From contig OZ244843.1 of the NCBI GenBank assembly GCA_965220715.1, positions 5,146,001 through 5,210,000 of the forward strand: a stretch of DNA of 64,000 nucleotides. Reading direction: 5' to 3'. The notes beneath the pieces are model-generated. The model saw nothing but the letters and a program-made list of their open reading frames with translations, did not search any database and had not been told where the DNA came from. The position numbers were made by a program, and so were the translations under genes. This document shows positions 53,853 through 62,159 of the stretch, piece after piece. Origin of the DNA: Bin5 sp965220715 (GTDB lineage: Bacteria; Chloroflexota; Anaerolineae; Caldilineales; Caldilineaceae). Every line of letters begins with the position of its first letter. The first letter of the stretch is position 1.

Positions 53853-54917
53853 TCACTGATCATTACTGTCAGAAGAGAACTTTTCGTCAACGCCAAGCTC
53901 GTCGGCCAAAGCTTCAAGCTTCTGCCAAGTCCCCTCTTCGACGTAGATGCCATCAACGCGACCCCTCTGGGTTCGCAAGTACTCAGGTTCGCCGGGGTAA
54001 TAAACGCGTTCAACACCTTCTGCAGGAGGTGTTGCCGTCAGATATTGGGCGAACTCGGTAACTTCCTGTTTAAACTCCGTCAGGGGACGAAAGGCATCAA
54101 CTTGGAAAACGGCCATGAAGCAGCCGTCATTGTGGCGGCCCGTGGGTTCGACCCCGAACCCCAGGCCGGTGAGCAGCCCGGAGAATATCTCGACCATCGC
54201 GGACAATCCGTAGCCCTTGTGTCCTTCCGAACCGCCCATGGGCAGCATGGCCCCGCCGTTGCGAGCGGCGGTAGGGTCGGTGGCGGCGCGGCCTTCGCTG
54301 TCGATCACCCAGCCGGTTGGTATCGATTGCCCGCGCTCGATGGCGACCGCCAATTTGCCGCCGGCAACAGCGGAGGTTGCGATGTCGATGTAGAAGGGAC
54401 CGTCCAGATTGGAGGGGACGGCGATGCAGATCGGATTCGTTCCCAGTCGCGGTTCACGCCCGCCAAAGGGGGCAACGCTCTTGGGGCCTCGGCCAGAGTC
54501 GGCAGTCATCAGCGCGATCATGCCGGCTTGGGCGGCCATCAGTGGATAGTCGGTCAGACGCCCGACGTGGCCCTGGCGCACGACCGTGGCGGCGGCGACG
54601 TTTTGCAGGCGCGCCTTTTCGATGGTCAGTTGCATCGCCCGTTCGGATACGGTGAATCCAAAGCCCCAGTTCCCGTCCACGACGGTTGTGGCCCGGCTCT
54701 CCTGGATGATGTCGAAGGAGGCGCCGGGCTGGAGGTGTCCCTTTTGGATAGATGCGATGTAGCCGGGGATATGGATCACGCCGTGGGAGTCATGGCCGGC
54801 CAGATTGGCGGCAATCAGGTGGCGCGAGACGATGTCGGCTTCCGCGGCGGAGGCGCCAGCGGCGACCAGGAGTCGTCCTGCGATCCGTTCTAGTCGATCG
54901 GCAGTAATCTTTGGCAT
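53853..54917 (-). CDS. Malate/L-lactate dehydrogenase-family NAD(P) oxidoreductase
   Basis: LdhC/YiaK-type fold distinct from classical malate dehydrogenase. NLAGHDSHGVIHIPGY near residues 40-55 contains the catalytic SHG histidine, and GHVGRLTDYPLMAAQAGM and GTNPICIAVP are the nucleotide-binding parts. 354 residues, full length. ATG 54917 follows CTGGAG; the open frame to 54968 includes a palindromic repeat. Family members reduce or oxidise 2-oxo acids, 2,3-diketogulonate or ureidoglycolate. Next to the glycerol operon and a sulfatase its substrate is open. Confidence 0.88.
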   Translation of the reverse strand: MPKITADRLERIAGRLLVAAGASAAEADIVSRHLIAANLAGHDSHGVIHIPGYIASIQKGHLQPGASFDIIQESRATTVVDGNWGFGFTVSERAMQLTIEKARLQNVAAATVVRQGHVGRLTDYPLMAAQAGMIALMTADSGRGPKSVAPFGGREPRLGTNPICIAVPSNLDGPFYIDIATSAVAGGKLAVAIERGQSIPTGWVIDSEGRAATDPTAARNGGAMLPMGGSEGHKGYGLSAMVEIFSGLLTGLGFGVEPTGRHNDGCFMAVFQVDAFRPLTEFKQEVTEFAQYLTATPPAEGVERVYYPGEPEYLRTQRGRVDGIYVEEGTWQKLEALADELGVDEKFSSDSNDQ

Positions 54918-54934
54918 AGGGCATACTCCAGTTG

Positions 54935-54978
54935 CCTGTGGCCAGCTGGCAGTGCAGGCAGCAGTCACCGGCCACAGG
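54935..54978. repeat. GTGGCC-type inverted repeat in spacer
   Basis: CCTGTGGCC (54935-54943) and GGCCACAGG (54970-54978) are perfect complements around a 26-base loop, between the sulfatase stop and the dehydrogenase start. Confidence 0.55.
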
Positions 54979-54989
54979 GAAATTGACGG

Positions 54990-56453
54990 CTACCTGCTGG
55001 AAAACTCCGGACGTCCGAGAGCGTCGGTGGAATCGTGACGCTCATAATAGTTGAGATGTCCGCCGGCGTCGGCGAGGATGCGTTGGCGGGCCAAAGCGAC
55101 ACGTTCCGGGCTGTGATCGGCGATGTTCACCTGGCAGACGGGGTCGGTCTCGAGGTCAAACAGGCGAGTGTTCGGCTGTAGCCCAGTGCTGGAGGATGCG
55201 GTCGCCGGCGACGTCTGCCAGTCCACGGAGCTGAAGAACCAGTTGCGGTCGTCGCGATACCAGACAGAGTTGCCATAGCGGCAAGTCAGGTATTCGCGAG
55301 GGGCGAATCCCTCTCCTTCTTCGAGCAGCGGCAGCAGATTTTGCCCCTCAACGGGGTCGATTGACTGTTGCCGGGTGGCCGCAAGAATTGTGGCGGGCAC
55401 GTCGAGGGTGTAGACCAGTTCGTCCCGGACCTGGCCTGCTCCCAAACCGGCGGGATGGCGCATAAGCAGAGGGATGTCCATGGTGCCGGGGTACATGTAG
55501 TCGGCGGGCTTTCCCATGATCTTTTCCACATTATCACCGAAATTAGTGCCGTGATCACTGAGGAAGAAGATCAGCGTGTTTTCTTGCAGTCCCAGGTAGT
55601 CGACGGTATCCAACAGACGGCCGAACCAGGTGTCCACCATCGTGACCAGGCCGGCATAGTTGGCGCGGATGCTGGGGATGCGGTCAGCGTACTGACCAGC
55701 AAACGGCCCATAGGAGGCGGTCAGGCAGATTGGTTCGCGTTCGTCGCGGCCGCCATAGAGATCATAGTAATGCAGGGGCGCTTCCCATGTTTCGTGGGGG
55801 CTGAAACTGTCCACGTAGAGATAGAAAGGAGAGGCGCTTTGGCTGCGGCCAGGTGCGTGGTTGTCTCGCAGAAAGTCGATGGCTCGCTGGAAGGTGCGGG
55901 CGGTTGGCCACTCTTCCTCTGGTAGCTGGGGCCGCACATTGACAAGATGTGCGGCGATCCGATCACGGCTGCCGGCGCGGTAGCGGTCGAACAGAGCCGG
56001 GTCCGCGTCGGCGACAGCATGCCAACGGTCTTCGGCCTGGCCGCGGACGAATTCCCACTGCTGGAAGCCGCGGGTAAAATTCATGCCCGGCACGAAATAG
56101 TGGGGCACGTCAGCGACAAATCCGGTATGGTAGCCGGCCTGCTGCAACGTTTCGGCGACAGTACTTTCCTCGGCCGACATTGGCTGCCAGCCGGGCAGGT
56201 AGACGTTGTCCCAGGGGACGGGTCTATAGTCGTTGAAGGGGAAGGCCCGACGACCACTATGCAACGTGCGCCTGGTGGGGATTGTGGGCAGGCATTCGGG
56301 GTGGGCACGGGAGAAGCGGACGCTCTGTCGGGCAAAGCGGTCGATAGACGGTGTGTGAATCCCATCGTTCCCATAGCAGCCAAGAAACGAAGTGCGCAGC
56401 GTATCGGCAACGACTACGATGATGTTTGGCTGGGTTCGGTCATTTTCGTTCAT
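54990..56453 (-). CDS. Sulfatase-superfamily hydrolase with atypical nucleophile motif
   Basis: Alkaline-phosphatase/sulfatase fold of 487 residues, no signal peptide. Metal ligands are in NIIVVVADTLRTSFLGCYG near the start and in FFLSDHGTNFGDN near residue 300. The site that is usually C/S-x-P-x-R reads ECLPTIPTRRTLHSG, with Cys54 but Ile where Arg is expected; the Arg pair comes three residues later. This could still be a formylglycine sulfatase, or a phosphodiester/phosphonate hydrolase of the same superfamily. ATG 56453 is used; TTG 56468 is an alternative. It would act on a sulfated sugar or lipid in the cytoplasm. Confidence 0.85.
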   Translation of the reverse strand: MNENDRTQPNIIVVVADTLRTSFLGCYGNDGIHTPSIDRFARQSVRFSRAHPECLPTIPTRRTLHSGRRAFPFNDYRPVPWDNVYLPGWQPMSAEESTVAETLQQAGYHTGFVADVPHYFVPGMNFTRGFQQWEFVRGQAEDRWHAVADADPALFDRYRAGSRDRIAAHLVNVRPQLPEEEWPTARTFQRAIDFLRDNHAPGRSQSASPFYLYVDSFSPHETWEAPLHYYDLYGGRDEREPICLTASYGPFAGQYADRIPSIRANYAGLVTMVDTWFGRLLDTVDYLGLQENTLIFFLSDHGTNFGDNVEKIMGKPADYMYPGTMDIPLLMRHPAGLGAGQVRDELVYTLDVPATILAATRQQSIDPVEGQNLLPLLEEGEGFAPREYLTCRYGNSVWYRDDRNWFFSSVDWQTSPATASSSTGLQPNTRLFDLETDPVCQVNIADHSPERVALARQRILADAGGHLNYYERHDSTDALGRPEFSSR

Positions 56454-56479
56454 TCTCAGATTTGCCAAAATGTGTGAAG

Positions 56480-57307
56480 TTATTGAGGGAGCGGTTCCAA
56501 AATTGTCAGTTCACTGGTATTGGCAGGTACCCAGCCTTGGGCGCCGCCATCCAACCGCACATACCACCAGACGATGGTATCGCTGTTGCCTTCCAGCCAG
56601 ATCGGGCCGTTGAGAATTGTCATATGATCGGCGGCTTGCAGATGGGCGACGATGGCGCCGGCATGTGCCCCGGCTTCGGTGCGCAGTGAGATCTTGTATT
56701 CGGGCAGGAGCCGGATACGATCGCCCACATTCATCGGGATTGCGTTGCGGCTGGGGGGCAGCCCATTGGTTTCGACGATGAGGACATCGGGTCCAGCGGC
56801 CGCCGAGGATGAGCCCACAGCAAGTGTGGCCGGCGCGCTGGACCGGATAAGGTCGCCGGTGAACCATTCGTTGAGGAACCAGCCACCGAACAGCGCAGAA
56901 ATCGCGAGGAGCAGAGCGCCCACCAGCAATAGGGGGTTTGCCGACGCCGGCGCCGCGCCGGCATTTGAGGCCCTAGCCCTGGGCTGAACCGAAAGCGGGT
57001 CGGTCTCCAACTGCATCCGCAGGGGGTAAAGACGAACAGGTCGGTCGCTCTTGTAGCGGTCTTCAATAAGACGAAGGCTCTGGCGCACGGCTATCTCATA
57101 GAGAGCGTCGGCAGAGGTGTTGCTCATATGGATTTCGGCGCGCACGGGTCGTCCGCGTCGGTCCATCAGTACAAGCAGGCCGGCCAGGGGCGCGCCTTGC
57201 AGGTCGGTCAGGTTGTAATAGTCGGCGCGGATACCCTGAAGGTCGGCGTGTGGTCTGAACCTTCGGATCACACTCAACGTACCTGGGTTGCTCACAGCCT
57301 CAACCAT
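56480..57307 (-). CDS. Single-span membrane protein with SH3-like C-terminal domain
   Basis: 275 residues, not recognised as a named family. Residues 1-105 form a soluble, probably cytoplasmic part containing DYYNLTDLQGAPLAGLLVLMDRRGRP. One membrane span follows near 130-155 (LLLVGALLLAISALFGGWFL). The outside part ends with a bacterial SH3-like fold (NVGDRIRLLPEYKISLRTEAG, WYVRLDGGAQGWVPANTSEL). SH3b domains bind peptidoglycan or wall peptides, so an envelope role is likely. AGGAG precedes ATG 57307. The 173-base spacer upstream shows nothing clear. Confidence 0.7.
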   Translation of the reverse strand: MVEAVSNPGTLSVIRRFRPHADLQGIRADYYNLTDLQGAPLAGLLVLMDRRGRPVRAEIHMSNTSADALYEIAVRQSLRLIEDRYKSDRPVRLYPLRMQLETDPLSVQPRARASNAGAAPASANPLLLVGALLLAISALFGGWFLNEWFTGDLIRSSAPATLAVGSSSAAAGPDVLIVETNGLPPSRNAIPMNVGDRIRLLPEYKISLRTEAGAHAGAIVAHLQAADHMTILNGPIWLEGNSDTIVWWYVRLDGGAQGWVPANTSELTILEPLPQ

Positions 57308-57480
57308 CGTTTTGTTCTCCTGCACACTTCAGTACTTGTCACCGCTGCTCGACTTTTTTTCTCCCCTGATCGCCTTATTTCTTCGCGTCATTGCGGATGT
57401 GTAGGCCAAAGGTTTCTGTTCTGAGGAAGTCCTCTCATCGTAGTGGTCGCCGCTAACCAAGCAATTGACTACCAAGAGAT

Positions 57481-58317
57481 TTATTCGGGAAGTTGCAGGG
57501 AAACTATCCCGGCCACTTGAACTGAATTTTCTGCGTAGTGGACAATTCGTAGGTCGAACAGGCTGGGCAGGTCCGGCCTCAGCATGCCCTGCCAACGCAG
57601 ACTATCACCGGTCTTGCGAAACGGGAAATCGCCGGTAGGGATACCCATAATTTCGGCACCCTGCTCGTCGAGTCCGGCATAACCGAACGTTGTTCCTTTG
57701 AGGAGATCTCCCATGCCGGCTGATCCGGTGTAGGTGATTTTGAGGGGGGTCCCCTGCACAGCCATGGTTGGTTGATGTATGGGCCGGATGTCCTTGATCA
57801 GCAGGCGTTGAACGCCGGCCGCGCGGACGTACCCTTCCGCCACTCGATAGACGCGCAGACGCAGCATATAGTCGACACTGCTGATGTTGGGCCAGGGACC
57901 GTCGAAGTCGAGCGAGTCGCCGGCGATGCGTTCTGCGCGCAGGCCGGCGAAGAGAAAGTTGGCGCGCCCGTCAACGATTCCGGTTAACTGAATTTCGGTG
58001 CCGCGGATGAAATCGCCGACTTCAATGCGCATTTCGGTCGGCCCGGCGAAGGCGATCGCGTTTTCGGGAACGGGCAAGCCGGGGAGGTCGCCAAGCTGCG
58101 GGAGATCGCCGATCTCGCTTAAGTCCGGCAGCCCCAGTTCTCGCAGCAGATCCAGGTCAAAGCCGGGAAGTTGGTCCAGCAGTTCATCGACGCCGGGTAG
58201 AGAACGCGGCGAGGGCGGCTGAGGCAGTTTGGGCGCGCCTGGCAAATCCGGGTAGCTGCAGGCGGCCAAGAGCGCAAGCGTGATAAAAGTAAAGGAAAGC
58301 AGGCGAAAAGATTTCAC
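57481..58317 (-). CDS. Lipoprotein of unknown function with Leu-Pro-Gly-rich segment
   Basis: 278 residues. The signal peptide ends in the lipobox LLAAC (Cys20). Residues 22-85 are rich in Leu, Pro, Asp and Gly with imperfect units such as LPGFDLDLLRELGLPDL and GDLPQLGDLPGLP. The rest is two similar beta-rich halves of about 90 residues, each starting with a GDFIRGTEI- or GDLLKGTTF-like strand, hinting at an internal duplication. Probably a surface lipoprotein. The link with the neighbouring SH3-like protein is by position only. Confidence 0.65.
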   Translation of the reverse strand: MKSFRLLSFTFITLALLAACSYPDLPGAPKLPQPPSPRSLPGVDELLDQLPGFDLDLLRELGLPDLSEIGDLPQLGDLPGLPVPENAIAFAGPTEMRIEVGDFIRGTEIQLTGIVDGRANFLFAGLRAERIAGDSLDFDGPWPNISSVDYMLRLRVYRVAEGYVRAAGVQRLLIKDIRPIHQPTMAVQGTPLKITYTGSAGMGDLLKGTTFGYAGLDEQGAEIMGIPTGDFPFRKTGDSLRWQGMLRPDLPSLFDLRIVHYAENSVQVAGIVSLQLPE

Positions 58318-58503
58318 TTGACAGGCACTCCTGATGAGTAATACGTACTCGTTTCTTTTCTCCAGGCCTTCGCACTCTTCTCCGCCAAGGCCCAGTCTAT
58401 TTCTTCCGCTGCTGCCCGGTCTTCCCGGCCAGGGTTAGATAATCCAGAAAAGCCCTATGGGCTGTGCTTGTTACTCCAACAAACGTTTCGTAGGCGGAAC
58501 GCG

Positions 58504-59271
58504 CTATGCAGGGCGTTCGATGCCATAGATGCGATAGCCGTTAACCAACATGCCGCCATCGACTGCTAACCGTTCACCGGTAATGAAACTGGCCTCGTCC
58601 GACGCCAGGAAGACGGCGGCTGCCGCGATCTCGTGCGGCAGGCCGTTACGGCCGAGCAGGGTATCTTCGGTCGGGCGCGGTGAGGCGCCATCCGGCAGGC
58701 GGGTCTCGATGGGGCCCGGGGCGATGGTATTGACGCGGATGTTGTAAGGGGCCAATTCGTTGGCCGCAATGCGGGTCAGGGACTCGACCGCGCTTTTGGC
58801 AGTGACATAAGCTGCGCAGCGGGGCAGAGGGACGATGCCATTGATGGAGGAGATGTTGATGATATTGCCTCCGCCGGCCTTCGCCATGACCCGGCCCGCC
58901 AACTGTGAGCAGATGAAGACGGCGGTCTGGTTGACGCTTACCACTTGATCCCAAACTGACTGGGATATCTCGAGGAAAGAGCCGTTTTCGCCGAGGACAG
59001 CGGCATTGTTGACCAGGATATCGATGCGGCCAAAACGCTGCACAGTCTCGTCGACCAGCAGTTCTACGTCAGGGCGGCTGGCCACATCGGTCTTGAGAAA
59101 GATGGCAGTACCGCCTGCACACTGCAACTCGGCTTGGACGCGCCGCCCGGAAACCGCATCCTGCTCGGCGATGACAACCTTCGCCCCTTCTTCAACGAAT
59201 CGTCTGGCGATCATGCGGCCGATCCCGCGACCACTTCCGGTAACTATGGCGACTTTCTCCTTCAGCCGCAT
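58504..59271 (-). CDS. Short-chain dehydrogenase/reductase (SDR)
   Basis: Classical SDR of 255 residues. VTGSGRGIG is the cofactor site near residues 9-17, NNAAVLGENG follows at the expected distance, Ser is in NISSINGI, and the catalytic YVTAK is complete. GLPHEIAAAAVFLASDEASFITG is the conserved end. ATG 59271 is preceded by GGAAGGAAG. It is the last gene behind an LplABC-like importer and probably oxidises an imported sugar or polyol. Confidence 0.92.
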   Translation of the reverse strand: MRLKEKVAIVTGSGRGIGRMIARRFVEEGAKVVIAEQDAVSGRRVQAELQCAGGTAIFLKTDVASRPDVELLVDETVQRFGRIDILVNNAAVLGENGSFLEISQSVWDQVVSVNQTAVFICSQLAGRVMAKAGGGNIINISSINGIVPLPRCAAYVTAKSAVESLTRIAANELAPYNIRVNTIAPGPIETRLPDGASPRPTEDTLLGRNGLPHEIAAAAVFLASDEASFITGERLAVDGGMLVNGYRIYGIERPA

Positions 59272-59346
59272 CTTCCTTCCTTCCACTTCGAGTTTTCAGT
59301 GTACAGTAGTCACCCCTGCTTGGCAACTGAAAGCCGAAAACTTGTA

Positions 59347-60309
59347 TCAGAAGATGCCGGTCAAGTCGAGGCGTTTCGCTAACCGGTCGGCGAGCAGCAC
59401 AAGCACCATGCCCACAAGTCCATTGAAGAGACCGGCGGCCGTGGTAAAGTCGAAGCGCGCCTGGCGGATGCCCACTCGATAAATAAACGTCTCGATCACG
59501 TCGGCGGTAGAGAGTATCATATTGTTCTGCAGGATAAAGATCTGTTCGAAACCGACATTAAGGAAGAAGCCTATTTGCAGGATAAAGAGAGTTACGATGG
59601 TCATTGCCAGGCCGGGCAGGGTCACATAGCGCATCAACTGCCAGCGGTTGGCGCCGTCAATTAAGGCGGCCTCGTAGAGTGTAAGATCGATGGTCGAGAT
59701 GGTGGCCAGGTAGATGATGGCGGCCCAACCGGTCTCTTTGAACAGTGTTGAGATAATTACAATCGGTTGAAAGAGAGCCGTTTTCTGGAAGAACGCGATC
59801 TTTTCCATGCCAAGTGAAGAGATGATGTTGTTGACCAAGCCGTTGGCCGGCGACAGCACGATATAGAGTATTGCGCCGTAGATCACCCAGGAAAGAAAGT
59901 GGGGCACGTAGACGACGGTTTGGACAAAACGCTTATAGGCCATGTGGCGGAGTTCATTGATGAAAAGCGCCAGAATGATGGGGGCGGGGAAGGTGAAAAG
60001 CAACTTGAATACGGCAATGGAGACGGTGTTGCGGAGAACGCGCAAGAAGGCCGGGTCGTCGAAAAGTGTGTTGAAGTGTTTGAATCCAACCCAGGGGCTG
60101 CCCCAGATCCCGTGCATCAGCTGGTACTTCTTGAAGGCGATGATGTTGCCGAACATGGGGTAGAAGCGGAAGATGATGAAGAAGACAAATGGCAGGACAA
60201 GCATCAGGTAGAGATAGCGGTACGTCCAAGCGTCGAAGAGCAGTTGCGCCCAAACGCCCCTACGGCGGCCCGCTGTGCCGACGGACTTGGAAACGGCTGA
60301 TGTTGCCAC
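59347..60309 (-). CDS. Sugar ABC transporter permease, LplB type
   Basis: 320-residue permease of the LplB/YtcO group. The first span begins YLYLMLVLPFVFFIIFRFYPMFG, and the EAA loop reads LYEAALIDGANRWQLMRYV. I use GTG 60309, which has AAAGGATG in front of it. The frame runs upstream to 60366, but that part is an arm of a 17-bp inverted repeat. Partner of the permease at 62160. Confidence 0.92.
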   Translation of the reverse strand: MATSAVSKSVGTAGRRRGVWAQLLFDAWTYRYLYLMLVLPFVFFIIFRFYPMFGNIIAFKKYQLMHGIWGSPWVGFKHFNTLFDDPAFLRVLRNTVSIAVFKLLFTFPAPIILALFINELRHMAYKRFVQTVVYVPHFLSWVIYGAILYIVLSPANGLVNNIISSLGMEKIAFFQKTALFQPIVIISTLFKETGWAAIIYLATISTIDLTLYEAALIDGANRWQLMRYVTLPGLAMTIVTLFILQIGFFLNVGFEQIFILQNNMILSTADVIETFIYRVGIRQARFDFTTAAGLFNGLVGMVLVLLADRLAKRLDLTGIF

Positions 60310-60327
60310 GTTGCCATCCTTTTGTGG

Positions 60328-60369
60328 CAGTTGTCGGTGGCCAGTTGCTGCGCTGGCCACCGACAACTG
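60328..60369. repeat. Perfect 17-bp inverted repeat between binding protein and permease
   Basis: CAGTTGTCGGTGGCCAG (60328-60344) and CTGGCCACCGACAACTG (60353-60369) match exactly, with an 8-base loop. It starts 11 bases after the binding-protein stop (60381). It is the longest palindrome I found and contains the GGTGGCCAG core seen at other sites. It may protect the upstream message or reduce read-through into the permease. Confidence 0.8.
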
Positions 60370-60380
60370 ACGACTGACTA

Positions 60381-61994
60381 CTAGATGTCGTTGACTTGCT
60401 GGGTGAGCAGGGGGCCACCGTTCTTTTCAAAGAAGTCGAGCCATTCGCTCCAACCCTGGTCGAGGTCGATGGTGCCGGCCACCGCCTGCGAGATAAACTC
60501 GCCGAAACGGGTTTGCAGGCCGGGCCAGTACTCCTTGTCGGCGGAAACGGGCCGGGCCTTTTCAGTGATCTTGAGGTATTCCTGCGAAATTACCTGGGCG
60601 GCAAGCGCCTTCTCGGAATACTTGGCGGCCAGCATATCCTCGAAATGCTTCTTCATGTCGGGCGGGAAGGTGGGGAATGGCTGTACCCCTCCCAGCGTGC
60701 CAATTGTCAGCCACAGGCCCCAGAAGACGTTGATGTCCTGGACCTCGTTCTGTTTCTGGCTCCACTCGTCGCCCATTGCCTTTTTCTCTTCGGGAGTGTA
60801 TTCGACGCACCATCCGTTCTCGTTAAGGCCTTTGTTGGTTACGCCGAGCACGCCTTCGCACATGATCTGGGAGGCGATCTCCGGTGTAAAGAACCAGTCG
60901 ATGACGCGCACACAGTCTTCGGGCCACTGCGCGGTGGTGGGGATGACGAAGCACCAGGGCCAACCTTCGCCGGTATAGCCGCGGCCGCCCGGGCCTTCGG
61001 GCGCCGGTCCTGCGACGACGGTGGCTTCGGGAGCGACGGTTCTGATCTGTTCCTGGCCGAAATCGACGGCGCTCCAGGCAGTATAAACGTTGCCGGCAAT
61101 TCCGCCACGGAAGGCGTTGTCCTTCTGACCGAGGGGGATGCTGATCGAATCGGGATGGAATCCGCCGTCAGCCCAGACAGAGCTCATCCAAGCGAGCGCG
61201 TCTTTCATGCCCGGCTGAACCCAGTCCAGCGCCAACTGTCCGTCCCGGTCTCGCCAGAAGCCGTTGAGGTGATGGCCGACAGCCACGCCAAAGGCATGGA
61301 AGAAATCATCGTCGAAGCGGACGGAGTTATAGAGCAGGCGGCCATAGGTGTCGTCCTGGCCATTGCCATCGGGATCGCTGTTGGAGAAGGCGCGCAGCAC
61401 TTCGCCGTACTCATCGATTGTTTCGGGGATGTCCAGGCCAAGGTTCTCCAGCCAGTCGCCGCGATACTGACTGCACCAGATGTTAAGGTCGTAAATGTTG
61501 TGGGTAACGGCGTACTGCTTGGCGTCGTAGACGGTGGAGGCCCAGGCCAATTCCGGCGTAACGGCAAGGATGTTCTGGCCGACCTGTTCCAGCAACGGTC
61601 CGGTCTCGATGAGAATCTGGTTCTCCATCATCAGCGGGATGTCGTTGAACGCATTGCAGAACTGGAGGTCGGCGAGGTCGCCACTGGCGATCTGGACGGG
61701 GATCTTGTCCAGGTAGGCCGCGTAGCTGACCCAGCGGTTCTCGAACTCGATATCGGGGAAGTTGGCGCGCAGGAGCATCATACGCTGTGACTTCTCCGAG
61801 GCCTCCACGCTGCCGCCGCCGATGTGAGAAATGGAGATGGCCTTCTTTTCGCCGGCGGCCATCTCCGCGTCACCGGAGTCGGCCATATCCGACGGCGAGG
61901 CGGGCGCGGCACAGGCAGCCAAGTAGGCGCTGAATGTACCGACCCCCACCAATTTGAGGGCCTGGCGGCGGGTGAACTTGGATTGTGCAGACAT
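60381..61994 (-). CDS. ABC transporter substrate-binding lipoprotein, LplA type
   Basis: 537 residues. The signal has RRQALKLVG (Tat-like) and lipobox LAAC (AYLAACAAP). The size and the ADYWPGLQTRFGEF-type C-terminus fit LplA-like proteins, which bind large oligosaccharides. ATG 61994 is preceded by AGGAGGGA at ideal spacing, so the frame extension to 62042 is rejected. It lies between its two permease genes, the order being permease, binding protein, permease. Confidence 0.9.
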   Translation of the reverse strand: MSAQSKFTRRQALKLVGVGTFSAYLAACAAPASPSDMADSGDAEMAAGEKKAISISHIGGGSVEASEKSQRMMLLRANFPDIEFENRWVSYAAYLDKIPVQIASGDLADLQFCNAFNDIPLMMENQILIETGPLLEQVGQNILAVTPELAWASTVYDAKQYAVTHNIYDLNIWCSQYRGDWLENLGLDIPETIDEYGEVLRAFSNSDPDGNGQDDTYGRLLYNSVRFDDDFFHAFGVAVGHHLNGFWRDRDGQLALDWVQPGMKDALAWMSSVWADGGFHPDSISIPLGQKDNAFRGGIAGNVYTAWSAVDFGQEQIRTVAPEATVVAGPAPEGPGGRGYTGEGWPWCFVIPTTAQWPEDCVRVIDWFFTPEIASQIMCEGVLGVTNKGLNENGWCVEYTPEEKKAMGDEWSQKQNEVQDINVFWGLWLTIGTLGGVQPFPTFPPDMKKHFEDMLAAKYSEKALAAQVISQEYLKITEKARPVSADKEYWPGLQTRFGEFISQAVAGTIDLDQGWSEWLDFFEKNGGPLLTQQVNDI

Positions 61995-62159
61995 AATCGA
62001 TTCCCTCCTGTGGGATTCAGTGTGTTGAAATGGAATAACCAATTCTATATTTCATACATCGTTCGTTAGAGACGAAACGCCGGAACGGTCGGACCTTCTT
62101 ACACGGATATCGTCTTTCTTGCAGTTCCTTTAGACTGGTACTTCAACCATCAACACTAT

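Noticed and set aside
60396..61790. 464-codon open frame on the + strand
   Set aside because: It is antisense to the LplA-like binding protein, which has a clear lipobox and ribosome site. Long antisense frames are expected in high-GC DNA.
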